Source: an uncultured Bryobacterales bacterium (lineage in GTDB: Bacteria; Acidobacteriota; Terriglobia; Bryobacterales; UBA6623). Taken from it: 10,330 nt of DNA. The DNA lies in assembly GCA_946887065.1 (NCBI GenBank), contig CAMPKL010000076.1, positions 1 through 10,330 on the forward strand. The letters are read 5' to 3'. Below are positions 1 to 6,294 of the stretch, in pieces (positions within the stretch are counted from its first letter, which is position 1; each line of letters starts with the position of its first letter). The notes beneath the pieces are model-generated. The model was not told the origin of the DNA and ran no database searches. It was given only the letters and a program-made list of their open reading frames with translations. The position numbers and the translations under genes are program-made.

Positions 1-1658
1 TCGTAGCTGATGCCGGAGTAGTCGCAGAGGCGGCCGGCAGAGACTTTGCGCCATTCGTTGAAGGCGTCCTTGGGGCTTTGCCAGCCAGGGTAAAGCTTTT
101 CGCGGATGCCCAACTTCTCGGCGATGGCCAGGAAGACTTCGAAGTCGGACTTCGCTTCGCCCGGAGGCGCAACCGCTGGATTCACCTTGCTGACGCGGCG
201 TTCTGAGTTGGTGTAGACGCCTTCTTTCTCGCCCCAAATGGAGGCAGGCAGAACGAGGTCGGCGAGTTCGGTGGTTGGCGTCGGATGAAAACCGTCTTGC
301 ACGACGAGGAAGTCGAGGTTGTCGAAGCCTTGCTTGAGGACTTCGATATTCGGGAAGGAGACGGCCGGATTGGTCGCGATGATCCAGAGCGCTTTGATCT
401 CGCCCTTGACGCAAGCCTCGACGATGTCCGGATACGCGTGGCCTCGTTCGGTGGGCAACTCGTCGGGGCTTACGTTCCACAAGCGAGCGAGGTCTTCGCG
501 GTCTTCGGCGGATTCAAACTTGCGATAGCCGGGCAGGCTGGACGTGGCGCTCGACTCGCGGCTGCCCATGGCGTTGCATTGGCCGGTGATCGAGAAGGGC
601 GACGCGCCGGCCTTGCCGATGTGGCCGGTGAGCAGTGCGAGGTTGTTGATGGCGTTGACGGTCTCAGCGCCTTGGGTCGAGTGGTTGACGCCCATGGTCC
701 AAGCGATGAAGGGCGCCTTGGCGCGACCGTACATCAAGGCGACTTGGTAGATCTGCTCTTCGCCGAGGCCAGTGACTTGCGCGACGCGCTCAGGCGTGTA
801 CATTTCCAAGTGCTGCTCGAGTTCGTCGAAACCCTCGGTGTGAGCATCGATGTAGTCGCGATTGATCAGACCGGAGCGAATCAGAATGTGGGCGATGCCG
901 TTGAGCAGGGCGATGTCGGTACGCGGCTTGATGGGCAGATGCACGTCGGCCATGCCGGCGGTCTTCGAGACGCGCGGGTCGACGACGATGAGCTTTTTGT
1001 TCTTGTTGCGCTCAAGGCGGTAGCAGAGGATCGGGTGGTTGTCGGCGATGTTGGCGCCGACCAACAAGACGACATCGGCTTTCTCCAGATCGTCGTAGGC
1101 GCCGGGAGGGCCGTCGCTGCCGAAGGACCGTTTGTAGCCCGAGACGGCGCTGGCCATGCACAGCGTGGTGTTGCCGTCGTAGTTATTGGTGCGGAAGCCG
1201 AGTTGAACGAGCTTGCCGAGCGTGTAGAACTCTTCGCTGACGAGTTGGCCGGTGCTGACGACGCCGAGGGCGCGCGGTCCGTATTTGCGCTGGACCTCAA
1301 GGAATTTAGCGACCATCGTGTCCAGGGCGTCGTCCCAGGTAACAGGCATGAGCTTGCCGTTTTGCTTAAGCAACGGTTTGACCGCGCGCGACTCGGCCTC
1401 GAGGATGTGGTGCTCTGCAAGGCCCTTGGGGCAGAGCTTGCCCATATTCACCGGATGAGCTTCGTTGCCGCGCACGCTGACGGCTTTGCCTGCTTTGACG
1501 CCGATCTCCATGCCGCAACCGACTGAGCAGTAGCCGCAAGTAGTCGGCACCCAGTGATCGGGAATCTTGGCGGCGGAGGTGTAGCCGAAGCGCGGATCTT
1601 GCGCGTAGCGGTACTTCTCCTGCAGCGTATCGATGCCGAGCAATCGTTTTACGTTCAC
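1..1658 (-). CDS. nasA: Assimilatory-type nitrate reductase catalytic subunit (NasA/NapA molybdopterin family), 3' end outside window
   Basis: This is the catalytic subunit predicted to reduce nitrate to nitrite at a Mo-bis-MGD centre. The visible 552 codons show an N-terminal 4Fe-4S motif with cysteines at 41, 44, 48 and 76 (ending KLCPKG). A hallmark segment around residues 166-190 (LCMASAV, then FGSDGPPGAYDD) contains Cys167, the expected Mo ligand in Nap/Nas enzymes. Later segments (NHSTQGAETVNAINNLALLTG, TNPAVSFPN, DLVLPASIWGEKEG) are typical of the MGD-binding domains. The start is GTG at 1658-1656, overlapping the upstream stop as GTGA, with AGGAGG 4 nt upstream. There is no twin-arginine signal (it begins MNVKRLLGID), so the enzyme should stay in the cytoplasm, which favours an assimilatory role over a periplasmic Nap role. 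The C-terminus lies beyond the left edge. A different oxyanion substrate cannot be excluded, but the neighbouring nirBD genes strongly favour nitrate. Confidence 0.92.
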   Translation of the reverse strand, partial: MNVKRLLGIDTLQEKYRYAQDPRFGYTSAAKIPDHWVPTTCGYCSVGCGMEIGVKAGKAVSVRGNEAHPVNMGKLCPKGLAEHHILEAESRAVKPLLKQNGKLMPVTWDDALDTMVAKFLEVQRKYGPRALGVVSTGQLVSEEFYTLGKLVQLGFRTNNYDGNTTLCMASAVSGYKRSFGSDGPPGAYDDLEKADVVLLVGANIADNHPILCYRLERNKNKKLIVVDPRVSKTAGMADVHLPIKPRTDIALLNGIAHILIRSGLINRDYIDAHTEGFDELEQHLEMYTPERVAQVTGLGEEQIYQVALMYGRAKAPFIAWTMGVNHSTQGAETVNAINNLALLTGHIGKAGASPFSITGQCNAMGSRESSATSSLPGYRKFESAEDREDLARLWNVSPDELPTERGHAYPDIVEACVKGEIKALWIIATNPAVSFPNIEVLKQGFDNLDFLVVQDGFHPTPTTELADLVLPASIWGEKEGVYTNSERRVSKVNPAVAPPGEAKSDFEVFLAIAEKLGIREKLYPGWQSPKDAFNEWRKVSAGRLCDYSGISY

Positions 1659-3196
1659 GCCGCCTCCTGTTGGTATCCGAAGAAGGTCATGGCCATGTTT
1701 TTCGGCACGACGGTGACGAAGAACAGATAGCGTCCGAGGACTTCGCCGGCGAAGGCGAGAACAAAGCCGATGGCGGGGAAGCCGGCGAGATTGAGGGCCA
1801 CACCGCCCAGGACGGTGAACGCGAGACGCGCCAGCAGATGCCGAGAGAATTCGTTGGAAAGCAGGCGGGCAGTCGCTTGTTTCTCGAACTCCTCGGAGCG
1901 GATGAGCGCGAAGAACTTCCAGACTTGATTGAACGTTTGCAAGATTGCGGCCGCGGCGGCGACGGCGCTGAGCCCAGGGCCTCCACTGCCCGATGCGGCG
2001 AGCAGCAGCGGTCCCAGCACGGCGCCGGTGAGCAAGAATCCGCTGACGGTATGCCAGGAATTCCAAGCCGGGCGGCCTGGAACGAGGTAGATACGCGAAG
2101 TCGCATAGGCGCCGGCGAGTCCGAATATCGCAGCGGCGGCGCCGAGTAATGCCGTGCCCGGAATACCCAGCCACAACGACGCGGCATAGGCGCTGGCCGC
2201 GCCGCCGAAGGCGCTGAGGCCGATGATCTCGCGGCTAAGCCACGACGTCTTCCAGCCGCGCATGGCCAGCGGCGCGAACGCGGGGCGGCCCAGGTGCAAC
2301 GGCGCGGCGCCGAGCGACACAAGTCCTAGAACGAGGGATACGGTAGCGGCGATGCGGACTTGATCGTCGCCGAGCAGCCCGAGCGCCCACGCGGCGATCA
2401 CGCCGCCGACGGAGAGTTGCGTCAACACGGTGACCCAGACGAGCGACCAGTGGGGTTTCTCGGGCCGGACGCGGTGATAGTCCGCCTTCTCGGCATCGGT
2501 CGGCATATTCGGCGGAGGAGTGATGCGCGTGGTCGAGATGGTGTCCGCCGCGCTGGGCAGGCCGACTACGTTGGCCGATTCGGCGAACTCGCGCTTCCAG
2601 TCTTCGATGTTGACGATCTCGATTTGAATCGCTTCAGAGGGGCAAGCGTTGACGCAGGCGGGCTTGTCGCCTTGCGTCAAGCGGCCGTGACACATATCGC
2701 ACTTACCGACGACGCCGCGTTCTTCGTTGAACACCGGCACACTGTAGGGGCAATTCCAGATGCAGTATTCGCAACCGATGCAGACGGATGCGTCGTGCAG
2801 GACGATGCCGGTCTTCGCATCCTTCGAGTACGCCTGCGTCGGGCAGCCGCTCATACAAGCGGGCTCGGCGCAATGGTTGCAGCCCATCGACAAGTAAAGC
2901 CGTTGCGTATTGGGGAAGGTGCCGCCTTCGACTTCGCCGACGCGCCGCCAGGAGATCTCGGGAGGATTGTTGTTTTGTTCCGAGCAGGCGACTTCGCAAC
3001 ATTTGCAGCCCACGCACTTGGTCATGTCGAAGTGGAAGCGATACTGCTCGCCGTCCTTCAACGGGATCGCCGGGATCAGCGGCGAATCGCCGACTAAGCC
3101 GCGCGCTTCGCGCGACGTTCGCGGAGGAGACTGGCCGCCGGGCAGAATGACGAACGGGTTATCGATCGTCCCCGGGTAGATCATCGGAGAAGCCAC
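1655..3196 (-). CDS. DmsB-DmsC fusion: four-cluster ferredoxin domain plus membrane anchor of a molybdoenzyme
   Basis: A 513-residue electron-transfer subunit. Residues 51-200 form a DmsB-like domain with four cysteine sets for 4Fe-4S clusters: 61/64/67/71, 106/109/114/118, 139/142/145/149 and 166/169/181/185, with an extra Cys66. Residues 249-500 hold about eight hydrophobic segments (near 250-275, 281-301, 322-342, 349-371, 382-402, 407-430, 454-473, 475-497), matching the DmsC anchor family, which oxidises quinol. In DmsABC systems B and C are usually separate proteins; here they are one chain. A roughly 50-residue N-terminal extension precedes the first cluster. The start is GTG, 1 nt after the nirD stop, with AAGGAGG about 12 nt upstream; the ATG at codon 5 is too far from that site. 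The stop overlaps the nitrate reductase start, so this is its likely redox partner. With an even number of helices, both ends would sit on the cytoplasmic side (inference). Confidence 0.9.
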   Translation of the reverse strand: MASPMIYPGTIDNPFVILPGGQSPPRTSREARGLVGDSPLIPAIPLKDGEQYRFHFDMTKCVGCKCCEVACSEQNNNPPEISWRRVGEVEGGTFPNTQRLYLSMGCNHCAEPACMSGCPTQAYSKDAKTGIVLHDASVCIGCEYCIWNCPYSVPVFNEERGVVGKCDMCHGRLTQGDKPACVNACPSEAIQIEIVNIEDWKREFAESANVVGLPSAADTISTTRITPPPNMPTDAEKADYHRVRPEKPHWSLVWVTVLTQLSVGGVIAAWALGLLGDDQVRIAATVSLVLGLVSLGAAPLHLGRPAFAPLAMRGWKTSWLSREIIGLSAFGGAASAYAASLWLGIPGTALLGAAAAIFGLAGAYATSRIYLVPGRPAWNSWHTVSGFLLTGAVLGPLLLAASGSGGPGLSAVAAAAAILQTFNQVWKFFALIRSEEFEKQATARLLSNEFSRHLLARLAFTVLGGVALNLAGFPAIGFVLAFAGEVLGRYLFFVTVVPKNMAMTFFGYQQEAA

Positions 3197-3197
3197 G

Positions 3198-3539
3198 TTA
3201 GGCCGCCGCCTCCTTGACCGCTTCTTCGGGGATGGCGACCATCACGATTCCCGCTTCAGTACGGCAGGGGTAGGTTTTGACGCACGACTCGCTGTGATCG
3301 GCGGGTTGCTTGACGAATCCCGAGTCCAACGAGATGCGCCAGTTGTGCAGCGGGCAGATGATGTCGTCGCCGGCGACGATGCCGTCGGCCAGCGGGCCTT
3401 GCTTGTGGGGGCAGCGGCTCTCCACCGCGCGGAAGGCGCCGCCCAGGTTGAAGATGGCCAACTCGAGCGAGCCGAAGCTCACGACGCGGCCTTGGCGTAC
3501 GGGAATGTTTTCGATGCGGGTGACGCGGATCCACTTCAT
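3198..3539 (-). CDS. nirD: Nitrite reductase (NADH) small subunit, Rieske-type
   Basis: A 113-residue protein of the NirD family, the small partner of NirB in cytoplasmic NADH-dependent reduction of nitrite to ammonium. It carries Rieske-like ligands: Cys43 and His45 in RCPHKQGPL, and Cys62 and His65 in CPLHNW, so it probably binds a 2Fe-2S cluster (some NirD proteins have lost these residues; this one has not). The length is normal for the family (about 105-120 residues). I chose ATG at 3539-3537 because it overlaps the nirB stop as ATGA and has AAGGAG 11 nt upstream. A longer reading in the same frame would start inside nirB and add 33 unrelated residues. The TAA stop is 1 nt from the next GTG start, so nirB, nirD and the two nitrate reductase genes almost certainly share one transcript. 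Confidence 0.93.
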   Translation of the reverse strand: MKWIRVTRIENIPVRQGRVVSFGSLELAIFNLGGAFRAVESRCPHKQGPLADGIVAGDDIICPLHNWRISLDSGFVKQPADHSESCVKTYPCRTEAGIVMVAIPEEAVKEAAA

Positions 3540-5977
3540 GCTGTGACAGTCTCCTTGGGCGCGCCGAAGGGGCTTTGGTCGAGCGGTTGAATTTGAATGA
3601 ACTGGGTCGGGTCGGAAGGCTGATCGCGTTCGAGCCACGCGTCGTAAGAACGCTCCTTGGATTTACCGAGGCGTTCCAGCAGACCCCGCTTTGCTTCGTC
3701 GACCGCGTAGACGGTTTCTTTGCGCACCTTCTCTATGCCGAGACGCTCGACGAAGTCGTAGCTGCGTTCGAGGTAATTGGCGTTCTCGCGGTAGTACTGG
3801 AAGAAAAGCTCGGCGGCCTCGATGGCTTCGGGCGTGGTTTCGACAGTGACCAGCAAATCAGCCTTGCGTACGCCCTTGCCGGCCGCTCCGCCGACAACAA
3901 CCTGCCAGGACCCTTCTTGCCCGACAAGACCGACGTCTTTGACGGTCGCCTCGGCGCAGTTGCGAGGACAACCGACGACGCCCATCTTGAATTTGTGAGG
4001 CGTGAAGAGGTTTTCCAGACGCCTCTCCAGTTCGATGCCGGTGTCGATGGAGTTCTGCGTGCCGAAGCGGCAGAAGGTCGTGCCGACGCAGGTCTTCACC
4101 ATGCGTACGCCCTTGGTATAGGCTTGGCCAGAGGGCATGCCCAGGTCAGCCCAAACCTTGGGGAGGTCTTCTTTCTTGATGCCCAGCAGGTCGATGCGCT
4201 GGCTGCCGGTGACCTTGACCATCGGCACTTTGTACTTGTCGGCGACGTCGGCGATCTTGCGCAACTCGTCGGGCGTCGTGATGCCGCCGCGCATGCGAGG
4301 GACAACGGAGAAGGTGCCGTCGTTTTGGATGTTGGCGTGGACGCGATCGTTGATGAAACGAGCGGAGCGATCTTCCTCGTGACTGCCGCACCAAATGACG
4401 TCGACGAGATAGCTCAAGGCCGGGCGGCAAATCTGGCAACCGTGACCGTTGCCGTAAACCTCGAGTACTTCTTGGACGGACTTGATCTGCTGGCCGCGAA
4501 TGATTTCGCGGAGTTGGTCTTGGCTGAACGGCACGCAGCCGCAGAGCACCTTCTTGGTCTCCTCAAACTCCGGCGCCACGGCCTTGAGCAGGCTTTCGCA
4601 TAGTCCGGTGCAAGAGCCGCAGCCGGTCGATGCCCGCGTGCATTCCTTGAGCTGGGCCATGGTGTTGAGGCCCCTTTCGTGAATCGCGGTGATGATGTCG
4701 CCTTTGGTAACGCCGTTGCAGCCGCAAACGGTTTCGCTGTCGGCCATCTGCGCGAGATCCAGACCCTTGTCGGCGCTGGGCTGGGGGAAGAGCAGGCTTC
4801 CTCGGACTGGGGTGAGGTCCTGTTTCGTCCGCAACCAATCGGTGTAGCGGTGCGAGTCGGAAGCATCCCCGACCAGCACAACGCCGACAAGTTTGTTGTC
4901 CCGTAGGACGAGCTTTTTATAGACGCCAAGAGAAGGGTCTTCGTAGCGGACGCACTCGACGTTCTCGGCAGCGTCGTCGACTTCGCCGGCGGAGAAGACG
5001 TCGACGCCCATGATCTTGAGCTTGGCTGCCGGAGTGGAGGATTCAAAGCCGGCGCATTCGTTGCCGGTGATCGTCGCGGCGAGAATCTTGCCCTGCTCCA
5101 TCAGCGGCGCCACGAGGCCGAAGAGTTGACCGCGATGTTCGACGCATTCGCCCACGGCGTAGATGTCGGGGTCGGAGGTGCGCATGAAGTCGTCGACGAT
5201 GATGCCGCGATTCACTTTGAGGCCGGCGGCCTTGCCGATGGCGGTATTGGGGCGAATGCCGGCGGCGATGACCACCAAATCGGCAGCGAGCAATTCGCCG
5301 TTCTTGAGCTCGACGCCTTCGACGCGGCCGTTGCCGACCAGTGAGCGGGTGTTGGCGCTGGTGCACACGCGCACGCCGAGATTGGCCATCTTACCGGCCA
5401 AATAGCGGCCGCCGACGGCGTCGAGTTGGCGCTCCATGAGCCAGTCGGCTAGATGCACGACCGTCACATCGCAGCCCTGGACTTGCAGACCGCGGGCAGC
5501 CTCAAGACCGAGAAGGCCTCCGCCGATGACGACCGCCTTGGCGCCGGGACGCGAGTTCTCAAGCAGGCCGTGGGTGTCGTCGAGATTGCGGAATGTGAAA
5601 ACGCCTTTCTTGTCGACGCCCTCAAAAGGCGGGATGAAGGGCGAGGAGCCGGTAGCGATGATCAGTTTGTCGTAGGGGGTGACGCTGCCGTCCTCGGCGG
5701 TGAGAGTCTTGGCGGCGGGATCGATACCGACGGCCCGAACGCCGGCTCGCAGCGCGATCCCGTTGCGGCGATACCAATCGAGGCCGTTGATCGTGATCTC
5801 ATCGACGCTCCGTTCGCCGGCCAGGACGGAGGAGAGCAGAATGCGGTTGTAGTTGACGTGCCTTTCGTCGCCGAAGATGGTGATTGCAAAGTTCTGCTTG
5901 AAACGCAGAACCTGTTCCACGCAGGCGACGCCGGCCATGCCGTTGCCGATCACTACGAGCCGTTGCTGGTCCGACAT
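3536..5977 (-). CDS. nirB: Nitrite reductase (NADH) large subunit, siroheme and 4Fe-4S
   Basis: An 813-residue enzyme that reduces nitrite to ammonium with six electrons from NADH. Domains in order: an FAD/NADH module (GNGMAG at 11-16, ATGS at 108-111, a second nucleotide loop GGGLLGLEAA at 152-161, YAVGECVEHRG at 273-283); two BFD-type 2Fe-2S domains (Cys418/420/453/456 and Cys479/481/514/517); a ferredoxin-like half-domain (VPRMRGG at 559-565, GSQRIDLLG at 591-599); and the siroheme/4Fe-4S domain with Cys630/Cys636 (C-x5-C) and Cys670/Cys674 (C-x3-C). All ligands of the family are present and the length is typical or slightly short. ATG at 5977 has GGAGG 10 nt upstream. The stop overlaps the nirD start (ATGA). 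It is the first gene of the operon and lies downstream of an unusual structured leader. Siroheme supply is reflected by the hemD gene upstream. Confidence 0.95.
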   Translation of the reverse strand: MSDQQRLVVIGNGMAGVACVEQVLRFKQNFAITIFGDERHVNYNRILLSSVLAGERSVDEITINGLDWYRRNGIALRAGVRAVGIDPAAKTLTAEDGSVTPYDKLIIATGSSPFIPPFEGVDKKGVFTFRNLDDTHGLLENSRPGAKAVVIGGGLLGLEAARGLQVQGCDVTVVHLADWLMERQLDAVGGRYLAGKMANLGVRVCTSANTRSLVGNGRVEGVELKNGELLAADLVVIAAGIRPNTAIGKAAGLKVNRGIIVDDFMRTSDPDIYAVGECVEHRGQLFGLVAPLMEQGKILAATITGNECAGFESSTPAAKLKIMGVDVFSAGEVDDAAENVECVRYEDPSLGVYKKLVLRDNKLVGVVLVGDASDSHRYTDWLRTKQDLTPVRGSLLFPQPSADKGLDLAQMADSETVCGCNGVTKGDIITAIHERGLNTMAQLKECTRASTGCGSCTGLCESLLKAVAPEFEETKKVLCGCVPFSQDQLREIIRGQQIKSVQEVLEVYGNGHGCQICRPALSYLVDVIWCGSHEEDRSARFINDRVHANIQNDGTFSVVPRMRGGITTPDELRKIADVADKYKVPMVKVTGSQRIDLLGIKKEDLPKVWADLGMPSGQAYTKGVRMVKTCVGTTFCRFGTQNSIDTGIELERRLENLFTPHKFKMGVVGCPRNCAEATVKDVGLVGQEGSWQVVVGGAAGKGVRKADLLVTVETTPEAIEAAELFFQYYRENANYLERSYDFVERLGIEKVRKETVYAVDEAKRGLLERLGKSKERSYDAWLERDQPSDPTQFIQIQPLDQSPFGAPKETVTA

Positions 5978-6110
5978 CCCGAATGAGCCTCCGCCGTTGC
6001 CGCAGCCGCAAGTGGCTGGGTGAGGGGCGTCAACACATCCGCAGGCCCCGCAAACAGAGCGGAGAAACAGCAGTAGCGTTGGTACGCCGCTAACTAAAAC
6101 TGAGTGGAGA
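5978..6110 (-). other. Lower part of the nirB leader, weak hairpins
   Basis: This stretch lies between the compact RNA element and the nirB start codon. Two short inverted repeats are visible. TAGCG/CGCTA at 6074-6078 and 6088-6092 has a 9-nt loop. GGGGC/GCCCC at 6024-6028 and 6045-6049 has a 16-nt loop. No poly-U run follows either, so an intrinsic terminator or attenuator is not evident. The ribosome-binding GGAGG sits 10 nt before the ATG. The nirB frame stays open upstream through a cysteine-rich stretch but offers no ATG, GTG or TTG start, so it is treated as untranslated. Confidence 0.3.
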
Positions 6111-6218
6111 GTCGGGAATCGAACGGGGCCCGACAGCGAACAAGGACTTACGGTGTCCCATTTTGTGTTCGCCTAGCACCCGTTCGGCTAAGACGGACTC
6201 AACAGCGAATGTTGAATC
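6111..6218 (-). ncRNA. Candidate structured leader RNA with kissing loops upstream of nirB
   Basis: Read on the minus strand there are four consecutive stem-loops. P1 (6218-6196) is a 9-bp stem with one G-U and loop UUCGC. P2 (6190-6174) is a UAGC/GCUA stem with a 9-nt loop. P3 (6172-6136) is a 7-bp GCGAACA/UGUUCGC stem, a one-sided 6-nt bulge, then GGGAC/GUCCU around loop ACCGUAA. P4 (6134-6111) is GUCGGG/CCCGAC with a 12-nt loop. P2, P3 and P4 are separated by single nucleotides. The P2 loop contains CGAACGGG and the P4 loop contains CCCGUUCG, an exact 8-nt complement, allowing a loop-loop contact. The imperfect pairs (6198/6216, 6143/6159, and possible extensions 6173/6191 or 6173/6135) are G-U on the minus strand but A-C on the plus strand, so the minus strand is the likely sense strand. 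The position suggests a cis-regulator of the nitrite/nitrate operon; the ligand or partner is unknown. An independent small RNA is the alternative. Confidence 0.5.
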
Positions 6219-6225
6219 TGATACG

Positions 6226-6254
6226 AAGTTAACCCAGCCGGAATCCGATTGCAA
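6226..6254 (-). promoter_or_regulatory. Possible sigma-70-like promoter for the nirB operon
   Basis: On the minus strand TTGCAA (6254-6249) and TAACTT (6231-6226) are separated by 17 nt. The -35 matches consensus at 4 of 6 positions and the -10 at only 3 of 6, so this is weak. It is mentioned because it would start transcription just ahead of the first stem-loop of the leader. Read-through from hemD is an alternative. Confidence 0.22.
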
Positions 6255-6279
6255 GAACCTGTGCGCGGATTTCGACCCA

Positions 6280-6294
6280 ATAGAAAAGTTCTAT
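6280..6294 (-). repeat. Short inverted repeat over the hemD stop codon
   Basis: ATAGAA and TTCTAT flank a 3-nt spacer and cover the TAG stop of the uroporphyrinogen-III synthase gene. The stem is AT-rich and the T-run falls in the loop rather than after the stem, so it is a poor intrinsic terminator. It could equally be a protein-binding palindrome or chance. Confidence 0.2.

Noticed and set aside
285..1526. Long plus-strand reading frame of 413 codons
   Set aside because: It is antisense to the nitrate reductase gene, whose minus-strand translation has all expected cofactor motifs. The plus-strand product is a low-complexity Val/Ala/Asp-rich shadow.
2360..3097. Plus-strand reading frame of 245 codons
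   Set aside because: Antisense to the iron-sulfur domain of the DmsB-DmsC gene, whose cysteine pattern is unmistakable.
3575..4603. Plus-strand reading frame of 342 codons opposite nirB
   Set aside because: Antisense shadow in GC-rich DNA; nirB on the other strand carries complete BFD and siroheme motifs over this stretch.
5978..6060. Cysteine-rich N-terminal extension of nirB (VCGACGC...CGCGNGGG in frame)
   Set aside because: The frame is open but contains no ATG, GTG or TTG start upstream, and ATG 5977 has a suitable ribosome-binding site and begins exactly at the conserved FAD-binding fold.
6136..6172. T-box riboswitch motif (a GGGACACCG segment recalls the T-box consensus)
   Set aside because: The match to TGGNACCGCG is poor, there is no stem I with specifier loop, no terminator, and nirB is not a T-box target class.
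6101..6192. A functional tRNA gene on the minus strand
   Set aside because: The T-loop-like TTCGATT lacks a pairing T-stem (five extra bases intervene), position 33 of the anticodon-like loop is C instead of U, the D and anticodon arms are too far apart, and no acceptor stem is present.
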